Below are positions 58,007 to 64,000 of a stretch of DNA of 64,000 bases, piece by piece; position 1 is the first letter of the stretch, and each line of letters opens with the position of its first letter. Position numbers and translations under genes: made by a program. This DNA is from Niveibacterium umoris. GTDB lineage: Bacteria > Pseudomonadota > Gammaproteobacteria > Burkholderiales > Rhodocyclaceae. Location of the stretch: NCBI RefSeq assembly GCF_014197015.1, contig NZ_JACIET010000002.1:1548016-1612015 (forward strand), read 5' to 3'. Under the pieces are notes generated by a model. The model made no database searches. It saw nothing but the letters and a program-made list of their open reading frames with translations, and was not told the origin of the DNA.

Positions 58007-59752
58007 ATGAGTCTCGCAGCCCTCGTAGCCGCCTTCGTGCGCCGCCACTGGCGCGCCTATTCCGCTTCTGCCGTGATGCTGGCCGGCATCGCGATCCTGA
58101 CCGTGTGGGTGCCACGCCGCGTCGCGGCGATCATCGACCGGCTGGTGCATGGTCAGGTCGCGCCGAGCGCGCTGCTGGGCGAGTTCGCGATCCTCGTCGC
58201 GATGGGGCTGACGATTTACGTGCTGCGGGTGGGTTGGCGGCTGGCGCTGTTCTCCGCCGCCTACCAGCTCGGTGTTGAGCTGCGCACCAAGCTCTACCGC
58301 CAGTTCACGCTGCAGGGCGCGCGCTTCTTCCAGGGCAGCCGCACCGGCGACCTGATGGCGCGGGCGACCAACGACATCGACGCGGTGGAACTCACCGTTG
58401 GTGAAGCGCTGCTCGCGGGCTTCGATGGCACGATGACGCTGATCCTGGTGGTCGCGATGATGACGCTGGGCATCGACTGGCGATTGGGCCTTGCTGCCTT
58501 GTTGTCGTTCCCTTTCATGGCCTTCGCGTTCTGGCGCATCTCGCGCCATGTGCACCATGCATGGCGCGATTCGCTCGCCCGTTTCGGCAAACTCAACGAT
58601 CACGTTCAGGAAACGCTGGCCGGGGTGCGCACGGTGCGCGCGCTGGGTCTGGAGGCGCGCAGCAGCGCGCATTTCGCCGAACTCACAGCGGCTGCTGCAA
58701 AGGCCGGCGACACCGCGCAGCGCTGGGAAGCGGCCTACGAACCGGCGGTCGGCCTCGCCTTGTCGGCCGCCAGCGCGCTGACGCTGTCGCTGGGCGGCTG
58801 GCTGGTGTGGCAGGGCGAGCTGACGATCGGCCTGCTGACTGGTTTTTCGATGTATCTCGGGCAACTGATCTGGCCGATGTTCGCGGCGGGCCATGTGCTG
58901 TCGCTGATCGAGCGGGGCCGTGCCGCCTGGGAGCGCCTGCAGCCGGTGCTCGAAGCCGCGCCGGAGATGCCGGATCACGGCACGCTGGCAGCGCCCGCCG
59001 GTGATGCGGCGCTGGAATTGGGCGAGGTGACCTACCGCTTCCCGGGGCAGACGGCTCCGGCGCTCGACGCCGTCAATCTGCGGCTTGAAGCCGGCCATAC
59101 GCTCGGTCTCGTAGGCGCCACCGGCGCCGGCAAATCAACGCTGATCCGCTTGCTGCTGCGTCAGGACGTGGCCGAATCGGGTGCGTTGCGCTGGGGCGGC
59201 CGGCCGCTCGCCGACTATTCGCTCGATGCGCTGCGTGCCGCGATGGCCTGGGTGCCGCAGGAGGCCTTCCTGTTCTCGGCGTCGATTGCTGACAACATCG
59301 CACTCGCCAAACCGGATGCGAGTCGCACCGAGATCGAGCGGGCCGCGCGGCTGGCGGCGATCCACGACGATATCCTGCGCCTGCCCAAGGGCTACGAAAC
59401 ACCGGTCGGCGAGCGTGGCGTGTCGCTCTCCGGCGGGCAGCGCCAGCGGGTGGCGATTGCGCGCGCGCTGCTGTCGGACGCGCCGATCCTGCTGCTCGAT
59501 GACGCGCTCTCGGCGGTCGACACCGAAACCGAGACGCGCATCCTGAGCCACCTGCGCGACGCGCGCCGCGGCCGCACGGTGATCATCGTCAGCCACCGGC
59601 TCTCGGCGGTGATGGATGCCGAGCACACGCTGGTGCTGCGCTATGGGCGCGTCATCGAAGCCGGCACACATGCCGAACTGCTCGAACGCAACGGCTGGTA
59701 CGCCAGCCAGTGGCGCTACCAGCAACTGGAGGCGAGCCTCGATGCAGCCTGA
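58007..59752 (+). CDS. ABC exporter half with degenerate ATPase site (MdlA-like)
   Basis: The 581-residue half-transporter has six membrane segments (residues 15-300) fused to an ATPase with Walker A GATGAGKST (370-378), LSGGQ (474-478) and Walker B ending DD: D499 replaces the usual catalytic glutamate. It overlaps the next half-transporter by eleven bases. Such pairs (MdlAB, BmrCD-type) form heterodimers with one active and one degenerate site; this half gives the degenerate Walker B. The substrate is unknown. Confidence 0.92.
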   Translation: MSLAALVAAFVRRHWRAYSASAVMLAGIAILTVWVPRRVAAIIDRLVHGQVAPSALLGEFAILVAMGLTIYVLRVGWRLALFSAAYQLGVELRTKLYRQFTLQGARFFQGSRTGDLMARATNDIDAVELTVGEALLAGFDGTMTLILVVAMMTLGIDWRLGLAALLSFPFMAFAFWRISRHVHHAWRDSLARFGKLNDHVQETLAGVRTVRALGLEARSSAHFAELTAAAAKAGDTAQRWEAAYEPAVGLALSAASALTLSLGGWLVWQGELTIGLLTGFSMYLGQLIWPMFAAGHVLSLIERGRAAWERLQPVLEAAPEMPDHGTLAAPAGDAALELGEVTYRFPGQTAPALDAVNLRLEAGHTLGLVGATGAGKSTLIRLLLRQDVAESGALRWGGRPLADYSLDALRAAMAWVPQEAFLFSASIADNIALAKPDASRTEIERAARLAAIHDDILRLPKGYETPVGERGVSLSGGQRQRVAIARALLSDAPILLLDDALSAVDTETETRILSHLRDARRGRTVIIVSHRLSAVMDAEHTLVLRYGRVIEAGTHAELLERNGWYASQWRYQQLEASLDAA

Positions 59753-61496
59753 ACACAACAACACTAGCGGCGACCTCGCCCGCGCTGCGGCGCTGCTGGC
59801 ACAGGCTGCGCGACCCGAATCGCGGCGGCTGCTGATCGCACTGCTCGGGCTTGCCTGCGCGGCCGGGCTCGAAGTGCTGGGGCCGATGCTGGGCAAGGCC
59901 TTCATCGACGGCTACCTGATCCCGCGCCGCGCCGATATCGGCGGCATCGCGCTGCTGATCGGCGGCAGTCTGCTCGCCGTGTGGTGCGCCAACGGCCTGC
60001 GCTACCTGCAGCTATTGAGCTTGTCCGGCGTCGCCGCCCGTTCGGTGCAGCGCTTGCGCGAGCGGGTGTACGGCCATGTGCTGCGCTTGCCGGTCGCCTA
60101 CTTCGACCGTGCGATCACCGGCCAGCTTGTCAGCCGGGTGACGAACGACACCGAGGCGGTGAAGGCACTGTACGTGCAGGTGCTATTCGTGATGCTCGAC
60201 AGCGTGATCGTGCTGTGCGGATCGCTCGCCGCGATGGCCTGGCTGGATCCGCGCCTGATGGGCGTGGTGACGCTGCTGATCCCGGCCGTGATCGGGATCG
60301 TCTGGTTCTACAAGCGCCTCTCTGCGCCGGCCGTGGCGCGTGCGCGTGAGCTGCGCAGCGAGATCAACGCGCAGATTGCCGAATCGATCGCCGGCATGCC
60401 GGTGCTGCAGGCCACCGGCGCCGCCGGGCGCTTTGCCGCGCGCTTCGAGCAGGCCAACCGCGCGCACTACGAAGCCCGCCGCGCCGAGTTGCGCGCCAAC
60501 GCCTGGCTACTGCGCCCCGCACTCGATCTGCTCAATGTGCTCTTGCTGGTCGGTGTGCTGGCGAGTTTCGCCGGGCGCGGCAGCGTGGCCGAGGTGGGCG
60601 TGCTGTACGCCTTCGTCGGCCTGATGGCACGCGTGATCGAGCCGCTGATCCAGATTACGCTGCAGTTCTCGCAACTGCAGCAATCGCTGATTGCTGCGTC
60701 GCGCGTCGGTACCTTGCTCGCCGAACCGCTGGCCGCGCCGGCGGGCGAAAGCGGCCGCATCGGCGCCGGGGAAGTCGCGCTGCGTGAGCTCGCGTTCGGC
60801 TACGACCCGGCCCATCCGGTGATCCATGATCTGTCGCTGACGATCGCCGCCGGCAGTTTCCACGGCATCGTCGGCCACACCGGCAGCGGCAAGAGCACGC
60901 TGCTCGCGCTGCTGCTGCGTTTCTACGCGCCGCAGTGCGGAGCGATCGAGATCGACGGCACGCCGATCAGCGAACTGGGTGACGCCACCTTCCGCAGCGC
61001 CGTCGGCTTGGTGCCGCAAGAGCCCTTCCTCCTCGCCGCCAATGCACGCGAGAACATCGACATGGGGCGCGGGCTTAGCGATGGCGAGATCGAATCCGCC
61101 GCCCGCGCTGCCCGTGCGCACGACTTCATCCTCGCGCTGCCCGAGGGCTACGCCACGCCGCTGGGCGAGGGGGGCGCGCGCCTGTCGGTGGGGCAGAAAC
61201 AGCTGATCGCGATCGCGCGTGCGCTGGCAGGGCAACCGAAGATCCTGCTGCTCGACGAAGCCACCTCGCACATCGACAGCGAAACCGAACAGGTGGTGCA
61301 AGCCGCGCTGGCGGAACTTCGCGGCCGGGTGACGATCATTGCCATCGCACACCGGCTGTCGACGATCCGCGATGCCGACGCGATCACCGTACTCAACCAT
61401 GGCCGCATCGCCGAGCGCGGCCACCATGACGATCTGATGGCGATCGACGGCGGCATCTACCGCCGCCTTTACGAACTGCAGCAGATCGAAGACTAG
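59742..61496 (+). CDS. ABC exporter half, partner (MdlB-like)
   Basis: The 584-residue partner has six membrane segments and an ATPase with Walker A GHTGSGKST (378-386), a variant signature LSVGQ (481-485), and Walker B with normal LLDE (D505, E506). Together with the preceding gene it should form a heterodimer in which one ATP site is complete (this half's Walker motifs with LSGGQ of the partner) and the other is not. I chose ATG 59742, which removes an unsupported stretch and leaves an eleven-base overlap. The substrate is unknown. Confidence 0.92.
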   Translation: MQPEHNNTSGDLARAAALLAQAARPESRRLLIALLGLACAAGLEVLGPMLGKAFIDGYLIPRRADIGGIALLIGGSLLAVWCANGLRYLQLLSLSGVAARSVQRLRERVYGHVLRLPVAYFDRAITGQLVSRVTNDTEAVKALYVQVLFVMLDSVIVLCGSLAAMAWLDPRLMGVVTLLIPAVIGIVWFYKRLSAPAVARARELRSEINAQIAESIAGMPVLQATGAAGRFAARFEQANRAHYEARRAELRANAWLLRPALDLLNVLLLVGVLASFAGRGSVAEVGVLYAFVGLMARVIEPLIQITLQFSQLQQSLIAASRVGTLLAEPLAAPAGESGRIGAGEVALRELAFGYDPAHPVIHDLSLTIAAGSFHGIVGHTGSGKSTLLALLLRFYAPQCGAIEIDGTPISELGDATFRSAVGLVPQEPFLLAANARENIDMGRGLSDGEIESAARAARAHDFILALPEGYATPLGEGGARLSVGQKQLIAIARALAGQPKILLLDEATSHIDSETEQVVQAALAELRGRVTIIAIAHRLSTIRDADAITVLNHGRIAERGHHDDLMAIDGGIYRRLYELQQIED

Positions 61497-61510
61497 TCGA
61501 AGGGGTCCCG

Positions 61511-62560
61511 ATGGAATACCGCGAACTCGGCCGCACCGGCCTGAAGGTGAGTGCCATCTGCCTTGGCACCATGACCTGGGGCGAGCAGAACAGCGAATCC
61601 GAAGCCCATGCGCAGATTGACTGCGCGCTCGATGCCGGCGTGAACTTCATCGACACCGCGGAGATGTACCCGGTGCCGCCGCGCGCCGAAACGCAGGGAC
61701 TGACCGAGACCTACATCGGCACCTGGCTGGCGAAGAGCGGCCGGCGCAAGGATGTGGTGCTCGCGACCAAGGCCGCTGGCCCGGTGCGCAAACCGCACAA
61801 CCCGCGCCATATCCGCGGCGGCAACACCTTCTTCGATCGTGCCAACCTCGAGGCGGCGCTGCACGACAGCCTGCGCCGGATGCAGACGGACTACGTCGAC
61901 CTCTACCAGCTGCATTGGCCCGACCGCAGCGTGAATTGCTTCGGGCAGCTGGGCTACCAGCACATTGCCGACGAAGTCACGACGCCGATCGTCGAGACGC
62001 TCGGCGTGCTGGCGGACTTCGTCAAGGCCGGCAAGGTTCGCCATGTCGGTGTGTCGAACGAGACCCCCTGGGGCCTGATGCGATTCCTCATGCTGGCTGA
62101 TGTAGCCGGGCTGCCGCGCGTGGCAAGCATCCAGAACCCTTACAGCCTGGTGAATCGCACCTTCGAGATCGGTCTGTCCGAGATCGCCATCCGCGAGCAG
62201 GCGGGGCTTCTGGCTTACTCGCCGCTCGCCTTCGGCGTGCTGAGCGGCAAGTACCTCGACGGCGCCAAGCCGGCGGGCGCGCGGCTTACCTTGTTTGAGC
62301 GTTTCCAGCGCTACACCAACCCCAACACTGCGCGTGCCGCCGCGGCTTATTTGGCGCTCGCGCGGGAGCATGGCCTTGATCCGGCCCAGATGGCGCTGGC
62401 CTTCGTCACCTCACGCGACTTTGTGACCAGCAACATCATCGGCGCAACGACGCTGGAGCAACTGCGCAGCAACCTTGAAAGTGCAGCACTGAGCTTGTCG
62501 CCAGAAGTGCTGGCAGGCATCGAGGCGATCCACCAGCAGATTCCCAACCCGGCGCCCTGA
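61511..62560 (+). CDS. tas: NADP(H)-dependent aldo/keto reductase (Tas-like)
   Basis: The 349-residue TIM-barrel enzyme begins MEYRELGRTGLKVSAICLG and has the catalytic Asp-Tyr region FIDTAEMYPVPP, a Lys in VLATKAAGP and the His in LYQLHWPDR, in the spacing of the Tas subgroup. The cofactor region NIIGATTLEQLRSN is present. It follows the ABC exporter by 14 bases, so the three genes probably form an operon; a detoxification role is only suggested. The stop lies within a GGCGCCC hairpin at 62551-62570 that lacks a T run. Confidence 0.92.
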   Translation: MEYRELGRTGLKVSAICLGTMTWGEQNSESEAHAQIDCALDAGVNFIDTAEMYPVPPRAETQGLTETYIGTWLAKSGRRKDVVLATKAAGPVRKPHNPRHIRGGNTFFDRANLEAALHDSLRRMQTDYVDLYQLHWPDRSVNCFGQLGYQHIADEVTTPIVETLGVLADFVKAGKVRHVGVSNETPWGLMRFLMLADVAGLPRVASIQNPYSLVNRTFEIGLSEIAIREQAGLLAYSPLAFGVLSGKYLDGAKPAGARLTLFERFQRYTNPNTARAAAAYLALAREHGLDPAQMALAFVTSRDFVTSNIIGATTLEQLRSNLESAALSLSPEVLAGIEAIHQQIPNPAP

Positions 62561-62570
62561 GCGGGGCGCC
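62551..62570 (+). repeat. GC-rich hairpin spanning the tas stop
   Basis: GGCGCCC (62551-62557) pairs with GGGCGCC (62564-62570) around tgagcg, which contains the stop codon. No T run follows, so a terminator is not shown. Confidence 0.4.
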
Positions 62571-62613
62571 CGCGGCGCGGTTGAGCGGGCAGCGTGACAA
62601 GCTTCCCGGGCGG

Positions 62614-62640
62614 CTTGGCGTGCTCAGTGAAAATGCCAAG
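62614..62640 (+). repeat. short inverted repeat before vgrG
   Basis: CTTGGC (62614-62619) and GCCAAG (62635-62640) form an inverted repeat with a 15-base AT-rich centre. It lies 54 bases before the vgrG start, in a 133-base gap, and could be an operator or promoter part. No consensus promoter could be fixed. Confidence 0.3.
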
Positions 62641-62693
62641 TGCGTATGCAAAACTGCTAACTTTGCGCACCCCGCAAGCCTGCAGGACTCCGC

Positions 62694-64000
62694 ATGCTCT
62701 CGCTCGACACGCTCATTGCCGCTCTGCCCGGGCTGGACGCCTTCTACCGCGCGCTGTCGCAGCACGCCCGTCTGCTCGAACTCAAGACACCGCTTGCTGC
62801 CGATACGCTGTTGCCGGAGCGCTTCGCCGGTCGCGAAGCGCTGTCGGAGACGTTCTGTTTCGATCTGGACTGCCTGTCCCCCTCCGCGCACATTGATCTG
62901 AAGCCGCTGATCGGCGAGTGCGTCACGCTGAGTTTGCGGCAAGCGGATGGCAGCCTGCGCCGCTGGCATGCTCATGTCACCCACGCAGCGCAGTTGGGCG
63001 CAGACGGTGGGCTGGCGCGCTACCGCCTGGTGCTCGAACCCTGGCTCGCATTCCTGCGCCACCGCCGCACCAGCCGCATCTTTCAGGATCAAAGCGCGCT
63101 GGACGTCGTGCAGGCTGTATTGGGTGATTACCCGGTCGCCCGCTTCGATGTGCGGGTCGCAAACGCCGGCACCATCGCCCCGCGCCCGCTGATCACCCAG
63201 TACCGCGAAACGGATTTCGATTTTGTCCAGCGGCTGCTCGCGGAAGAAGGGCTGTCGTACTGGTTTGAACATGCGGAGAGTGGTGACGAACACCGCTTGG
63301 TCATCGCCGACCCCGCGGCTGATTGGCCGGCCTGCCCGCAGGCGAGCGTGCGCTTCACCCGCCTCTCCGCCACCGACAGCGCCGACGCGATCCATAGCTT
63401 TGGCGCCTGGCGCGAAGTGCGCAGCACACAGGTCACCCTTTCCGCATGGGACGACACCGCGCTGGTCGCCACCGCCGCGCAACAAACCAGCGCCTGGCCG
63501 GCTGGCGAGTTGCCGGCGCTTGAACAGTATTTCGGCGAGGGCGAGCGCCGCTACGCCGATTCTGCGGCTGCCGAACGCATGGCCGGCTTGCGCATGCAGG
63601 CGCAGGAACGCGCGGTGAAGACCTGGGCCGGGGAATCGTCCGTGCGGGTGTTTGCGCCGGCGCAGCGCTTCACGTTGGTCGATCACGACGCCTTTGGCGG
63701 CCTGTCGGGACGCGACCCGAAACTCACGGTGCTGTGGGTGGAACACGAAGCGGCCAACAACCTCGATTCCGACGCACGCGAATTGCTGACAGTGGTGGGC
63801 GTTGAACGTGGCACCTACCGTAACCGCTTCGCCGCGCTGCCCGCCGCCGTACCGATCGTGCCGGACATGCCCGCCCGGCCGCGCGCACCCGGTAGCCACA
63901 CGGCTCGCGTCGTCGGTGTCGAGGGCGAAACCGTCAGCACCACGCGCGACCACCGCATCAAGATCCAGTTTCCGTGGCAGCGCGGTGCCGCGCCAACGCC
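62694..64000 (+). CDS. vgrG: Type VI secretion spike protein VgrG (partial, 3' end cut by window)
   Basis: VgrG trimers form the puncturing tip of the type VI secretion tube. The visible 435 codons cover the gp27-like N-terminal region (PERFAGREALSETFCFDLDCLS, YRLVLEPWLAFLRHRRTSRIFQ, ITQYRETDFDFVQRLLAEEGLSYWFEH) and reach the start of the gp5-like OB fold (HRIKIQFPW). The end, where effector extensions or adaptor sites would be, lies outside. No hcp or tss gene is upstream. The ATG at 62694 was chosen because it directly precedes a VgrG-like N-terminus. Confidence 0.94.
   Translation, partial: MLSLDTLIAALPGLDAFYRALSQHARLLELKTPLAADTLLPERFAGREALSETFCFDLDCLSPSAHIDLKPLIGECVTLSLRQADGSLRRWHAHVTHAAQLGADGGLARYRLVLEPWLAFLRHRRTSRIFQDQSALDVVQAVLGDYPVARFDVRVANAGTIAPRPLITQYRETDFDFVQRLLAEEGLSYWFEHAESGDEHRLVIADPAADWPACPQASVRFTRLSATDSADAIHSFGAWREVRSTQVTLSAWDDTALVATAAQQTSAWPAGELPALEQYFGEGERRYADSAAAERMAGLRMQAQERAVKTWAGESSVRVFAPAQRFTLVDHDAFGGLSGRDPKLTVLWVEHEAANNLDSDARELLTVVGVERGTYRNRFAALPAAVPIVPDMPARPRAPGSHTARVVGVEGETVSTTRDHRIKIQFPWQRGAAPT

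Noticed and set aside
56331..58115. 594-codon open frame on the minus strand
   Set aside because: It is the mirror of the hydrolase-caspase gene and shows no protein family features.

Overview
The window is a GC-rich, gene-dense piece of a bacterial chromosome, almost all of it read from the + strand. Several things point to a Gram-negative betaproteobacterium, probably of the Rhodocyclales/Azoarcus type. These are a meso-DAP-type MurE, LpxC, a dcw cluster running straight into lpxC, the order apaG / rpe-gph-trpE-trpG-trpD-trpC, a DUF47-PiT phosphate pair, TamB, and a PEP-CTERM exported protein. The lineage is inferred from gene order and protein style; no rRNA or tRNA is present to confirm it. 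I saw no insertion sequence, CRISPR array, integrase or attachment site.

Region 1 (1-17945) is the division and cell wall cluster: mraZ-rsmH-ftsL-ftsI-murE-murF-mraY-murD-ftsW-murG-murC-ddl-ftsQ-ftsA-ftsZ-lpxC. Most genes overlap by a few bases. murB is absent. ftsZ has its own promoter and a long hairpin in its leader, and a terminator separates it from lpxC. Region 2 (17964-21470) has a small membrane protein, a DUF721/DciA-like gene on the minus strand, and secA with a terminator.

Region 3 (21541-26105) holds an HDOD-GAF signalling protein, argJ, and an unusual diguanylate cyclase translationally coupled to argJ. This cyclase carries an N-terminal pullulanase-type starch/glycogen-binding domain (CBM41-like) and a degraded EAL-like tail. 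Region 4 (26122-36740) has apaG (minus strand), then rpe-gph-trpEGDC with an 86-residue protein of unknown function between trpD and trpC, then tamB and a small convergent hypothetical. Region 5 (36860-43555) has msrA, the DUF47-PiT phosphate transport pair, a small basic protein, an aminopeptidase P, a frameshifted alpha/beta hydrolase and a zinc-peptidase lipoprotein.

Region 6 (43602-64000) is the accessory part. It contains an unknown helical protein, a PAS histidine kinase translationally coupled to a periplasmic sugar-binding-type protein, trhP, pta, a Cu/Zn superoxide dismutase lipoprotein, a PEP-CTERM protein and a secreted polyhydroxybutyrate-depolymerase-like esterase. A chemoreceptor behind a near-perfect sigma-28 promoter follows. 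Next come an alpha/beta hydrolase fused to a caspase-like protease, a heterodimeric ABC exporter with an aldo/keto reductase, and the 5' part of a type VI secretion vgrG that runs off the window.

The best candidates for new biology are the glucan-binding diguanylate cyclase (24288-26105), the hydrolase-caspase fusion (56079-57881) and the kinase/binding-protein pair (44407-47672).
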